From assembly GCA_964017195.1 (NCBI GenBank), contig OZ024897.1, forward strand, positions 37,915,036-37,979,035: a stretch of 64,000 bases of DNA, read 5' to 3'. This document shows positions 9,862 to 21,112 of the stretch, one piece after another. The notes under the pieces are model-generated. The model saw only the letters and a program-made list of their open reading frames with translations, searched no databases and was not told where the DNA came from. Made by a program: the position numbers and the translations under genes. This DNA comes from Siderastrea radians. Its lineage: Eukaryota > Cnidaria > Anthozoa > Scleractinia > Rhizangiidae. How positions within the stretch are numbered: the stretch's first letter is position 1; each line of letters opens with the position of its first letter.

Positions 9862-10547
9862 GTTCAATACAAAGTGAACTGGATATTATGTTTCAACATA
9901 AGAGTATATGTCAAATGAAACGTTGGGCAATACATCAGAAGAAATGTTTTTTTTTTTTACAACCAGAAACATTCTGCTACCAGAATACTTGACCCCGTTA
10001 CATCAGACAAAAATATGTGATTTCCGTACTCTGTTTCAGACCTGGCGTGCATTTCTCAAAAGCCCCGAAACTTTTCGGGTCTATTTCGGGCACGATAATT
10101 CACACTGTATCTTGTAAACAAAGAAGATTCTAAGCATGAACCTTTGCTATTAGCTAAACATTTCTTATCTTAAAGACAAGCTAAAATAACAGCTTTGCAG
10201 AATGAGAGGTCCATATTTTTACGAATGGCTTTTCGGGGCCGAAAACGTTCCGGGGGCTTTCAAGTAACGCACCCCTGGGACCCGTTTCTCGAAACTCCCG
10301 ATAACTTTCCAGGCCCGGGAACTATTTTTTCGAGCTCACTTTGTCAGCTAATTGTCAGAAATTAAAAAAATTAAAATTTAGCTTTCAAAATCAATAAAAA
10401 TTGTATAGCTATTCGAGAATATTGTGCACCTAAAATAGTTTTCGGGCCCGGAAAGTTATCGGGAGTCTCCAGAAACGGTCGCCAGAACCGCTGTACTTAA
10501 GAGACGAGTGACAAAAAACATACCCAATTCCAGACCCCGGTTCCACA
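9862..10547. other. No gene seen; GC-rich inverted repeat
   Basis: I see no coding sequence. Around 10287-10320 and 10440-10480 lies an inverted pair (GAAACTCCCGATAACTTTCC against GGAAAGTTATCGGGAGTCTC) separated by about 120 nt, possibly a MITE remnant. Confidence 0.5.
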
Positions 10548-10780
10548 GAGCACAAAACCTTACCCTAGCCCAAACGGGGGACAAAAACATATCCTTTATA
10601 AATAGCTCCGCACGAACGAAATAAAGCAATTTAACAGTAAATGCGTAAAACAATAGATATTGCAATGTATATTTATTATTTCAATTAAGCTTGATTTAAT
10701 TGTCCCGGTTCGGCTGACTGGGATTACTTTTCGCTCGTAAAACCAACTCCTTGTAAGACTGGAGTGAATATAGGGTTGGG
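10548..10780 (+). repeat. Dispersed repeat, second copy at 63046-63252
   Basis: The segment TACCCTAGYCCAAACGGGGG through CGGCTGACTGGGATTAC recurs with few changes at 63046-63252. In both places it lies beside an array of 55-bp repeats, which suggests that it belongs to the same mobile unit. Confidence 0.85.
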
Positions 10781-11179
10781 CTTGTTAGTTCAAGAAAAAT
10801 GAGCGATGTGACAGGCATGTTACAAGCCTAGGTCCTTCATCACGAATATAAAACTGACTTTTGCTAATGATCAGGCTAATAAATAACTTCGAGCATTCAA
10901 TTTCCGTAACCTGTTGTTTGTCTGTTTGTTTGTTACTCTGTTTGTTTGTTTGTTTGTTTTTTTTCAATTGTCAAAGAAATATTTCTCACTGGCCAACGGA
11001 ACACTGCCCCATAGTTTAAGAAATCCGTGCTTGTGTAACTTCTGCAGCGGAAATGTATCTTTCCTTTTTTGCATCGGCCAACAGACTTATCTCCATCATG
11101 CTCCATTTTATATAATTCGCCGATGAACTACGCCGGCGGAATTTCAAGCTGCAATTTTATGCAGTCGCACTTAATAACC

Positions 11180-11717
11180 TCGCTGTTGTACATCGGCGAG
11201 ATATCAGTCTTGCTTATATACAGACGCACCTACCTCTCCGTTGCACATCGGCGAGATATCAGTCTCTCTTATATACGGACGCATATACCTCGCCATTGCA
11301 CATCGGCGAGATATCAGTCTTGCTTATATACAAACGCACCTACCTAGCCGTTGTACATCGGCGAGATATCAGTCTTTCTTATATACAGACGCACCTACCT
11401 CTCCGTTGCACATCGGCGAGATATCAGTCTCTCTTATATACAGACGCATATACCTCGCCGTTGCACATCGGCGTGATATCAGTCTTTCTCATATTCAGAC
11501 GCACCTACCTCGCCGTTGTACATCGGTGAGATATCAGTCTTGCTTATATACAGACGCACCTACCTCTCCGTTGCACATCGGCGAGATATCAGTCTTTCGT
11601 ATATACAGACGCATACACCTCGCCGTTGCACATCGGCGAGATATTATTCAGACGCACCTACTTCGCCGTTGTACATCGGCGAGATATCAGTCTTTCTTAT
11701 ATACAGACGCACCTACC
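11180..11717 (+). repeat. 55-bp minisatellite array (type A units), about 10 copies
   Basis: Units of about 55 bp begin CATCGGCGAGATATCAGTCT and end CCTACCTCGCCGTTG. Across each unit junction CTCGCCG faces CGGCGAG around an 8-nt loop, so every unit can form a hairpin. Because 55 is not a multiple of three, all frames stay open and give spurious proteins of 55-residue period. Confidence 0.95.
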
Positions 11718-12706
11718 TCTCGGTGATCAGACAATCACATATTATGTGACTGTTTCAATATATAGAACGAGACAAAATTCGCCAACTTCGCAATATGTAT
11801 TATTTAACATCAGTTTGATTAAATATATTTTATATAATACAGATCGGAAATCTCGCCGTTGATCATCGGCGAAGTGAAACCGTCTGTATAAAAAGGACTC
11901 AATATCTCGCCGTTGATCATCGGCGAAGTGAAACCGTCGGTATAATAAAGGACTCAATATCTCGCCGTTGATCATCGGCGAGATATCAGTCTTTCTTATA
12001 TACAGACGCATGTACTTTGCCGTTGAGCATCGGCAAGATATCAGTCTTTCTTATATACAGATGCATGTACTTCGCCGTTGAGCATCGGCGAGATATCAGT
12101 CTTTCTTATATACAGACGCATGTACTTCGCCGTTGAGCATCGGCGAGATATCAGTCTTTCTTATATACAGACGCACCTACCTCGCCGTTGTACATCGGCG
12201 AGATATCAGTCTTTCTTATATGCAGACGCATGTACTTCGCCGTTGAGCATCGGCGAGATATCAGTCTTTCTTATATGAAGACGCACCTACCTCGCCGTTG
12301 CACATCGGCGAGATATCAGTCTTTCTTATATACAGACGCATGTACTTCGCCGTTGAGCATCGGCGAGATATCAGTCTTTCTTATATACAGACGCACCTAC
12401 CTCGCCGATGTACATCGGCGAGATATCAGTCTTTCTTATATACAGACGCACCTACCTCGCCGTTGTACATCGGCGAGATATCAGTCTTTTTTATATACAG
12501 GCGCACCTACCTCGCCGTTGTACATCGGCGAGATATCAGTCTTTTTTATGTACAGACGCATGTACCTCGCCGTTGTCCATCAGCGAGGAGGTGGTTCTAT
12601 ATTAGATAACTTGTTAAATAATACATATTGCGAAGTTGGCGAATTTTTTCTCGTTCTATATATTGAAACAGTCACATAATATGTGATTGTCTGATCACCG
12701 TGAAGG
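11718..12706. mobile_element. Element with about 100-bp inverted ends and a minisatellite core
   Basis: The left end, 11718-11815, reads CGGTGATCAGACAATCACAT through AATATGTATTATTTAAC. Its reverse complement forms the right end, 12601-12706. Between them are two to three type B units (CGGCGAAGTGAAACCGTCTG..., 11855-11960) and about 11 type A units (11960-12590). The left end interrupts the adjoining type A array. A related left end and a type B array occur at 62341-63035. It resembles the non-autonomous elements with internal tandem repeats known from molluscs and other invertebrates; the superfamily is not determined. Confidence 0.75.
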
Positions 12707-12932
12707 GTACAAGGTTTGAGGTGAGCCTCTAACGTCACTTCCGCTAATTCGCAAGCCAGCTTCCGGAACAAGGGCCAGTAATGGCGGCCGTAAAATCTCG
12801 ACAAAACCCGTCCGAAAAAAGCGACTTTCAGTCGTCGTAATGAGTTGAAATTTGGCATGGTGACTAACAACCAGAGACTATTTTCGCAAATGCAAAAATA
12901 TAAAATACCAAAATTCTGGTCCCAGTGGCACC
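12707..12932. other. No gene seen
   Basis: Low-complexity unique-looking sequence with no supported coding region between the minisatellite element and the TTAA-flanked MITE. Confidence 0.5.
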
Positions 12933-12936
12933 TTAA

Positions 12937-13170
12937 AGGAACTATGTCACGGTATTTTCATTCACTTTTCTGATCTGACAAAATTATTTTCTCATTGAGG
13001 AAAACCTCACAAGAATAGTTTCCTAAGGCAGAAAAACACCAAAGAAGTAAGAATAAACCAAAACTAAACAAGGATGGTTACGACTGGGGGAGGTTAAGAT
13101 GGATTACGAATGACAAACTTGAAAAAACCTGCCAGTTTTTTCAAGATGCGTTGTCCGTGACGTAGCTCCT
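12937..13170. mobile_element. TTAA-flanked MITE (piggyBac-like target site)
   Basis: The termini are AGGAACTATGTCACGG and CCGTGACGTAGCTCCT, inverted repeats of 16 bp with two mismatches. They are flanked on both sides by TTAA (12933-12936 and 13171-13174). The 234-bp length, lack of coding capacity and TTAA duplication suit a piggyBac-type non-autonomous element. Confidence 0.7.
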
Positions 13171-13171
13171 T

Positions 13172-13788
13172 TAACCCTTTACCGTCAGCATTTTTCCCTT
13201 AGAAAAACGCATTTTTTACCGCTAAAGCGGTTTTTGAAGTGCTATAATGCCAAATGCCACTAAACTTTGCTACAAAAGCGTTTTCTTACAGTTTAGCTCA
13301 ATTTTGAGCCAGCTTCTGTTGTAAATTGTACATTATTTTGCTTTCACGCATGCGCATAAGCCAAAATTTGGACTCTTTGTTTTTTTGCTGATTCATTTCT
13401 AATTTTTTCTCGCTTCTTTTGCTTTCCTTTTACTCTCCCTTTCTTTTCTCTTTATCTTCTACCCTTTATCACCTTTCTATCCACTGGAAAAGTTTTGGCC
13501 TCAGTCCTTCTAAAAACCTGGAAATGGAACATTGATCAACTAGGTGACTTGGCCTATTTTACCACCAACTTTGCAGCCAAAATTGGACACGTTTTTCTGG
13601 TACAGCTCTGCCAGAATTTGGTCGATATTCAAAATGGACACACGTATGGATGGATCTGTCCTTGCTGTGCTAGCTGCTTATCAAAACAATCTGGTGACGT
13701 CAAAAAATGATGACGTTACAAGTGGCTCAATGGTTCCCGACTTCAACGTCGGGAAAATACAACTCTTGACGGAAAAGAGTTAAGGGTT
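13172..13788. mobile_element. Possible second MITE abutting the first
   Basis: The left end (AACCCTTTACCGTCA) and right end (TGACGGAAAAGAGTTAAGGGTT) are imperfect inverted repeats. The interior shows only short chance ORFs. The boundary call is tentative. Confidence 0.4.
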
Positions 13789-13811
13789 TCTTCTTTTAAG
13801 GCATTAAAAAA

Positions 13812-16749
13812 TGCCTTAAGTGGCTGTCTCTCTAAGATCCTCATAACCCAAATTGGTCACCAAATAGATTTCCTTCTAATCTTGTATGTGAATTACACTT
13901 TGTCTGGATACTTTAAAAACACTTTTCGTTTGGGCTCTAAATGCTTTCTCTTACAGTTTACAAGGGGGGGTCCCCTGGTGGACAAAAATGGATATTTTAT
14001 TAGTACAAAAATGTCAGTTTTCAATAACTTTGGTAACTCCTCACAACACTTAAAATTTGATGCAGGACAAAATTCTACTGTTGATTGATAAGTACAACTC
14101 TTCCTTATCCTACAATGTGACTGACATTTCCATGTAGTTGTTTTGAGTAGTTAAAACAGTTCCTTTTATCAACCTAATTTCACAGCTTTTAAAAGAACAG
14201 GAAAATGGGTACACAATAATGCATGTTGACAAAAAGTGAGACCTCGTATAGCAATTTCCTTGCAGTCATGGAAAGGCAAGGGCTTGGTCTTAATTATAAT
14301 AAAATAAAATCGTGCGGCCAGAAGGTTTAAAGAACGTGGCGCCGCTTTCGAACACCAGTATTTCTAAATTATGCAAATTACGAACCACAACCTATGCGTG
14401 AAATTCGAGAGCAAATGTAATGCGAGCAATGCTCCCTTACATCAGGACAGCACAAAATAGTTTTAAACTACAACAGGACACAAATGTACACTGGTAATAT
14501 TTCGCATATAGCTGTAATTAAATAATTGTAAGCAACATTAAAATAGCTCATTAACTATTCTTGATTCACAATATAAACAAGTTCTAAAGTACACGTCACT
14601 TGATGATTGCTAATTGCGCTTAGCAAGTAACTTTACAAAACCACCTTGATTTAGAACTATTAATCCGAGAATGAAGCAATAAAAGCAAGTCATATTGAGT
14701 ATATCATAGCCTGTGTTTTGCAAACTAATTTAGCGAACACTTAGTGCCTTGTTCTGTCTTCATTTGAACCCATTACCTCGATAATTCTGTCATCTTTGAT
14801 CAAAAATAGATCCGTGCATTTCAGAGATCATCTTCGAAGCGTCAAAACAGTTGGTTTTGGGAAAATTCTTCGTTCAAAAACCTTCATTTAGACCAAGCTT
14901 CCATGGATTACTTCTCTCGTCTGGTGTTAAATTTTCCAGGCAGTAGCTAACCAGTAGCTAATGTCAACAAAAAGCCTTGCGCTCGCGTTTCTCTTAGCTA
15001 TCTAAATCTTGAATGCATGATCGCTCACCAATTAAGAGTGAATTTATTTGAAAATAAGGGTTGGAGCTCATGGGGAAAAGAAACAAATTTTTAATTTAGA
15101 TCTGCAAGCACACAACCACAATGAGTGACATGGTTTCGAGTTTTTTGTATTTTCAGCTAGGTGAAATAACTCGCACAGCTGCGTACGTCTTCATAGATTT
15201 GAAAATAAACTCTCCTGTTTTAGATTTCTGGGGTTTTGAAAGTTTCCTTCAGTTTTGAGAAAGAAATCAGCAGCAGTTAAGAGACAACCTCAACCCTATC
15301 TGGTCCGGGCCTTCTCTGGTCTTATTGTGGCCGTTGTGGGGCAGGCCTCCATAACTCCGATAGCAATAAAGCAATAAAAATGAAACTTAGAGGGTCAAAG
15401 TACGTCCAAGAATGTTTCTTTTGAGATCGGCAAGGGATACCGATGACGACACTTGACGTCAGACTTACGTCATAATTGCCAATTGGCAGCCATCTTGGAT
15501 CCACCGTATTGGTTTTCGTAATTTCCCTAAAACTTTGAAAAGCCACCCAATTGACCAAAACGTGAACAAAAATAATAAAAGAACTCTAAAATTATCTAAT
15601 AACATGACATCTACAGTAAGAAAGTCATTTTTGTTTCCAGTTAAAACATCAATATACCAAATTATTTCAGAAAAAACACGCCTGTCAAAGTTTGATTGCC
15701 TTAGCAACGTCAGTCTCACTGTACATTGACCTACCACACCAATTTGTTCCCAAATAAATTTTTAAATAAAAGTTTGGCGGTGCTTGTTCACATATTAAAA
15801 AAATAAGATAGAACTGAAAGTTTCAAGTCCGCAAAGGAAGAATCCGTGCACCCCCCCCCCACCTCCACCCCACCTTCCCATGCCGTCTAGATAGAGTTTT
15901 AGGGTTAATTTAAAATAAAGTAGGCTTTCAAGGAAAGCAAAAATTCCTTCGACAAAGCCAATAGTAAACGACCGGAAACAGTATTCAGAGAGGAAACGAG
16001 TTTCTGTTCTAGGTAACGGGCGTCTACAGTGCACTTTATAATAACAGCTAGTCTTAGAGTAGTCTAGTAGAGATAGTATTTATAGTAGAATAATTTTTGC
16101 GCGAGCTCGCGTATATCACCCGCTATTCAATCCCTAACAAAAATCTGAGGATACCCGTTCGCGAAAGCTCCTCGCGCCTTCGGCGCTCTCTCGCGGTCGA
16201 CTTGTGGGCAAGTCTACGGCGCCACGTTCTTGAAAACTTCTGGCCGCACGATTTTATTTTATTATAGTTAAGTCCAAGTTCTTTCCATGACTGCAAGGAA
16301 ATTGCTATACGAGGTCTCACTTTTTATCAACATGTTTTTTTGTGTACCCATTTTTCCTGGTTTTTTTTTTAAAGCTGTGAAATTAGGTTGATAAAAGGAA
16401 CTGTTTTAACTACTCAAAACAACTACATGGAAATGTCAGTCACATTGTAGGATGAGGAAGAGTTGTACTTATCAACCAACAGTAGAATTTTGTCCTGCAT
16501 CAAATTTTAAGTGTTGTGAGGAGTTACCAAAGTCATTGAAAATTGACATTTTTGTACTAATAAAACATCCATTTTTGTCCACCAGGGGACCTCCCCTTGT
16601 AAACTGTAGAAGAAAGCACTTAGAGCCGAAACGAAAAGTGGTTTTAAAGTATCCAGACAAAGTGTAATTCACATACAAGATTAGAAGGAAATCTATTTTG
16701 TGACCAATTTGGGTTACGAGGATCTTAGGGAGACAGCCACTTAAATGCT
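13812..16749. mobile_element. 2.9-kb segment with about 530-bp inverted arms
   Basis: Arm 13812-14345 and arm 16217-16749 are reverse complements with scattered differences. Both arms translate to the same short ORF (13882-14088 plus, 16678-16472 minus), which is an arm artefact. The 1.87-kb middle (14346-16216) has no recognisable protein. This is the layout of a foldback or long-TIR non-autonomous element. Terminal duplications were not identified. Confidence 0.75.
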
Positions 16750-17204
16750 GTGTGACGTAGGGGTCTTCATGGTAACCTCTTTCTAGGACGTTAGAGTAGG
16801 AAAAAAAATCATATTTGTTTGCCCGGCTACCCTAGCTAGTTTGATCGGTTCAAATGTTTCAGCTGAACACAAAAGGAATTACTGTAGACTCATACAATCT
16901 TGAACGCGCAAGGGAAAGTAAAATGTTTTCGCCATAACGGGAGTTCGAGATACCGAATAGTAACTGAGTAACATCGTCCAAGGGAAACGAGTTTCATGTC
17001 GTCATTTCTTAATTTAAAAAAACCCGAATGACTGATTTGAAGTCCACTCAGTCATATTACCGATATTAATCACTTTAAATGGGTAATATGTGTTTTACAG
17101 TGCCTACGGCGATATTTAGAAAATCACTATCAACTACAAATTCAAAATGCTTAGCTGGCAACAGTCTGGTTGTTATGTGAAATCAAGAATGCTAGGTGTA
17201 CGTG
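16750..17204. other. Upstream flank of POMK-like unit A
   Basis: There is no coding sequence. From about 17040 the sequence aligns by eye with 49310-49480 upstream of unit B (for example GAAATCAAGAATGCTAG in both), so the duplicated block reaches at least this far upstream. Confidence 0.6.
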
Positions 17205-17624
17205 TTCAAAATCAAATTGTATTCAACCATAAGAGTAATCTCAAGTCAATCTGAACACAGCCTGTGTCAATAACTGGTAAGTGTATAAAAGCCGGGCCAA
17301 AAAAGAGTGAGAGCTGACCAGAGTTGACAATTCTCGCTTTTGTTTGCCCTGAAACCTCTCGTGCGCTCATAGCCGGCATCTCGTGCGCTCTTTGAGTTTG
17401 AATCTGGTTAAATCGTCATTAAAATCGACTGAAGTTCAACTTTTCGCTCTCGCTGGACCAGTTACTCGTGAACTCGAACTGATTATCGTGCTTTCTCGAA
17501 GAGGTTGAACTATCGTCGACTCTCGTTCATGTTTGGCTCAGGTCTTAAGTCTGATATCCTCTCTTCGCTCAGCTTGAAAGTGTTAATTTAATAAGCGAAG
17601 CGACGCACCTCTGCTTAAATTAAG
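17205..17624 (+). promoter_or_regulatory. Promoter and non-coding first exon of POMK-like unit A
   Basis: TATAAAA is at 17283-17289, followed by a roughly 310-nt leader ending at TTAAG|GTAAGTGG (donor 17625). The same block occurs at 49480-50250 and 60480-60900. Exon 2 of unit A has an acceptor at 32608 just before its ATG, so this leader would splice over about 15 kb. The transcription start is inferred from TATA spacing only. Confidence 0.65.
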
Positions 17625-18104
17625 GTAAGTGGCCTCTGTGACAGAAGATGCGTTGCATGTAACAGTTTAAACAGACTTGATTTTTTTCAATTATTATGTC
17701 ATTATTTTGCTGCCAGTACTTTCGACGTTTTTTCCAGAGAGCCCCCGTCAAAGTTTCATGGGAATAATTGAAATTAATGGCATGAAAAGGAAATCAAAGC
17801 GAACATTTCTGATTAGACATTTTTGATATTATGAATCCATAAACGTCAACTGACGGTTGAGAAAAGACGAATAAGGATGAATCTGAACAGAGAAAAACAA
17901 ATGCATTCATTTCGAGGAATTCCTGAATGAAATTCTGAGAGTTACTTGCAAAAAAGTGTGTCTATACGCGACCAGCTAGTCTTGAATGATTATAATAAAA
18001 CAATAAAGCGGATCAGAGTTACACACAGAAAGCCGAAAAAATTTCCTTTTTCTTGGCCTTGGCACTGCCTGCTACTTCTTGTTAAAAATTTCCCCTTTCC
18101 TCAA
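17625..18104 (+). other. Unit A intron 1, conserved with unit B
   Basis: No gene is present. Segments match unit B intron 1 (for example 17880-18000 with 50450-50575, and 18010-18130 with 51350-51490). This supports assigning the upstream promoter to the POMK-like gene. Confidence 0.65.
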
Positions 18105-18119
18105 CGTTTAGGTGAAATC

Positions 18120-18372
18120 TTTTCCAGCCGGGAAGGACTATCAAAGGGCCAACAGCCCAACCCCCCACCCCCCCACCCCCCAAAAATATATATTTAACAA
18201 TTATTCGCCTCAGGCTCAGTAAATATTGGCGAATATTTATCAAGCCGGGAAGGACTATCAAAGAACCAACAGCCCAACACCCCACCACCCAAAAATATAT
18301 ATTTAACAATTATTCGCCTCAGACTCAGTAAATATTCGCCAATATTTACTGAGCCTGAGGCGAATAATTGTT
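18120..18372. repeat. Partial tandem duplication ending in a 32-bp-arm hairpin
   Basis: AGCCGGGAAGGACTATCAAA through TCGCCTCAG..TCAGTAAATA is present twice in tandem (from about 18124 and about 18243). The second copy runs into its own reverse complement: arms 18305-18336 and 18341-18372 with loop CGCC and one mismatch. Confidence 0.85.
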
Positions 18373-18537
18373 TTAGTATAATTTTAAGATGTGGACATCA
18401 AAAATTAAAAAAGGGGCTAAAACTTGACAAAGAACACTCGAAAAACGTAACTTAGCTTAGCAGCCGCGCCTTTAAAATGTTGTATTCACAGCGGAAGCGG
18501 TGAATATAACATTAAAATTATACTAAATACATATGTA

Positions 18538-18590
<53 letters not shown>
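18538..18590. repeat. (AAT)n microsatellite
   Basis: A perfect run of AAT triplets in intron 1 of unit A, absent from unit B at the matching place. Confidence 0.95.
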
Positions 18591-18591
<1 letters not shown>

Positions 18592-18722
18592 GAATTGAGA
18601 ACCGAATACAAAGAGACTGAACACTTCGAGACGTTGGTCTGGTTTTGCGATGTTCTCGTTCAACGGCTCTCTCAAAATTTTGAATCGTGAGCATACTGGA
18701 AGTCAAATTCGCAAAATACGTT

Positions 18723-18725
<3 letters not shown>

Positions 18726-18758
<33 letters not shown>

Positions 18759-18780
18759 CATAGATAGATAGATAGATAGG
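18726..18780. repeat. (GATA)n microsatellite
   Basis: A tetranucleotide run that lies exactly where unit A stops matching unit B; homology resumes near 32287. Confidence 0.95.
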
Positions 18781-20089
18781 TTTGTTAGAAACAATTAAAT
18801 GGCAACCAGCGGGCTGAATTGCATAACCATTTACAATATGTTATTAAAAAAAGATCAAAATTTATGATAAGATCTATTTACAATTTTATTGGTTACGTAT
18901 ACTACTATCAAAAATAGAAAAAGGGGGAATCTACAATAAAAAAAACAATAAAAGGGAAATAACATCACTAAGGAAAGGTTTCAACTAGTTTACGTGTTAC
19001 ACTAAAAAGTGTAAGTGGAAGGAAAGCGGTGTGGACAAAACTGGGCCATGGCCCATGGGCTTCCCTATGGGCTACCCCGAAAAATGTAAAAAAATAAATA
19101 AATAAAACAAAAAAGATAATCTACCTGATTTATGAAAACTGGGCCAACCTGCAAAATTGCAGTTGTGCTGACATGCTGAGGAACTGATGCCTCACTTTAC
19201 CTAAAAGTACAGCCTGCAAGCTACGTCTTACCAGCTGGGGTGATCTGGCCATCAAACAGCTAATCGAGTCTTGAATCGGTGTTCTGCAGCTATTTTCAAC
19301 TCTTAAAAAACACCTGCAAATCAGAGTGACAAGCACAGACATGCACTCATGCAGGGAGTGAATTCAAACACTGATTTAAATGTGCGCTCTCCGCCCCTCC
19401 CCCCACAATCTGAAATTTGCCGTCTGAGGTATATTAACTCACTTGCACGGCAACGACTAAAAGCTTCCTCAAGTAGAAGCTATTTATTTGAGTGCAGAAA
19501 AGCCCAGCAAGCGGTTCAAGCAATGTGATTGACTTGCAAGAATAGTAACATGGCAGAGATTAAAACTGAAGACTCAACTTTTGACCAACCCCACCCCCCG
19601 CCGGGTTGTCTTGGGATTCCCCTCCCCCTCCCCCAGTCTGTACGGACGGGCGGGCGTACGCTGACGTAAGAACCAAAATTTCTCGAATCGATAGGTTACG
19701 AGATTTTCTTACTCATGGTGCTCCGCGCGCTAGAACTCCGCTGTCAATAATAAATAAAAAAGCAAAAACAAAATAAAAATAATTTGTGCCAAGAACTCAG
19801 TTTACAAAGCTTGAGTTCGCAGCATTCGGCATTCAGGTTGTTTCCATCCACAGCCATGCTTTTTGTACTGGTCTGAAAACTTTTTCCCAGTAAGAAAACG
19901 GCAGTATTTATCTCAGTGGAGGATCAAGCTGTGATCGATAAACGGCCACCATCCTGGAATTGATGATGTCATGTGCAAAGAGGCTAATCTTACCTTTCAC
20001 GACTTAAAAACACAAAAAGTGCAGAAAACAGACGTGTTGAAAAGTAAAAGATACCGCAAAAAATCTCATTTTCCTTTTCAATAAGGGTT
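18781..20089. other. No gene seen; insert in unit A intron 1
   Basis: Around 19040-19080 there is a segment (GGCCCATGGGCTTCCCTATG and neighbours) that recurs near 32200-32245 as GGGTAACCCATGGGCTATGG, a dispersed repeat end. Nothing coding is supported. Confidence 0.5.
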
Positions 20090-20795
20090 TTAAAAAGACA
20101 CTTTATGGGAAAAATCAATGGTAAAAAACGACGTTTCGACCGCACTTCGGTCATTATCAAGTTTAGAATAATTACGATAGAAGATTAAGCTATATATGTG
20201 TGAAAAGGGAAACGATGATGTAACAAGTGTTAAAATGTGTAAAAAGGTTAAAAAATCTAATGTATAATAAAGGAACAATAAGAGGCATGCAGAAAAATTA
20301 ATTATTTAAAAACCTTAGCATGAATTGAGTCACATTGTACATTAAGAATGGGTTTGGGTTCGTCGATAAAAAAACATTTCAAGAATGAGACAATCAAACT
20401 TGTTTTTGCACTTTTTTAAAACGCTTAAGTTCTTGCTGAGATCCTTTGAAACCAAACCATGGCTGACGCGAAAATGCTTGCCGGTTGAAGAGGAGGGGTA
20501 TTTATGTTCATCAACGCGTTGGTGCAAATGGCGACACGTAAAACCAACATAACCTGCACCGCACAGGTCACGTTCAAATTTGTAAACAAGACGCTGTTGG
20601 TTCACAATCGTTGGCTTGGCTTCGAGCAATTTAAGATCCTGTTCGATTTTGTGGCTGACAAATACAGGCTGGATAGTTGAACAAATCTTCTGACTCAGGT
20701 CTTTGAGTTGTCCACGTAAAATGTCAGCTGAAGCCTGATCTTTAAATGGAAGAACAACGCGAACGGTGTCTGAATCATAGGGGTCAATCGGTGGA
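20090..20795 (-). mobile_element. Penelope-like element fragment with GIY-YIG domain (antisense)
   Basis: Read on the minus strand, 20795-20342 encodes DTVRVVLPFKDQASADILRG, then a spacer and a GIY-YIG-type endonuclease (LVYKFERDLCGAGYVGFTCR...VDEH). The sequence differs clearly from the 4.2-5.3 kb elements, so it is another lineage. Downstream on the minus strand, about 20172-20126, is a decayed hammerhead-like core. The right side is cut off by a tRNA-like repeat. Confidence 0.78.
20126..20172 (-). ncRNA. Decayed hammerhead ribozyme remnant
   Basis: The minus strand reads AAAC, TTGATAAT (expected CTGATGA), GACCG-AAGTG-CGGTC (a perfect stem II) and GAAACGTC, then GTTT closing stem I. The changed first core box would abolish cleavage, but the geometry is that of a Penelope ribozyme. 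Confidence 0.5.
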
Positions 20796-20954
20796 ATGGT
20801 CCTCGTAAGATCCTACCCACTTCATAAGGTGGCCACCTTGCCAGCATGGTTGCTCCGATGGTGTAGTGGTCATCACGCCCGACTAGTAACCGGGGAGACG
20901 CGGGTTCGATTCCGGCTCGGGGCAACATGTTCTTCTCTTCACATGAGGTGTGTG
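20792..20954 (+). repeat. Repeat with tRNA-Thr(AGT)-like head, copy 1
   Basis: 20853-20922 resembles a 70-nt tRNA with A box GGTGTAGTGG, anticodon loop CTAGTAA (AGT) and B box GGTTCGATTCC. Several stem mismatches (acceptor end, anticodon stem base, T stem) argue against a working tRNA. The same block recurs at 21113-21275. Confidence 0.65.
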
Positions 20955-21112
20955 TCGGAAGTCAAACTGCACAGTTGTTTACTGTCAGATATTTATTTGT
21001 CTTTGTTTTATGACTTTTCTGGCTTCGAAAATATATCTTGTTATATTGTCCTAATCCCATGTAGGGTTTTCGAAGTCATGAAACGCACGTATGCCTCGAA
21101 AAGAACGTCCCA

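Noticed and set aside
11180..12590. CRISPR-like array of palindromic repeats
   Set aside because: Units are contiguous 55-bp tandem copies with no unique spacers, in a eukaryotic transposon-rich context.
11069..12679. Overlapping ORFs with 55-residue repeats
   Set aside because: They arise because a 55-bp minisatellite without stops is open in every frame; translations are shifted copies of one another, with no protein logic.
16123..16320. Arginine-rich minus-strand ORF
   Set aside because: It lies across an inverted-arm boundary in repeat sequence; no domain recognised and likely chance.
13882..16678. Two matching 68-codon ORFs in opposite orientation
   Set aside because: They are the same chance ORF seen in both arms of a long inverted repeat.
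20853..20922. Functional tRNA-Thr gene
   Set aside because: The acceptor, anticodon and T stems each carry mismatches, and the same defects occur in the second copy; a repeat is more likely.
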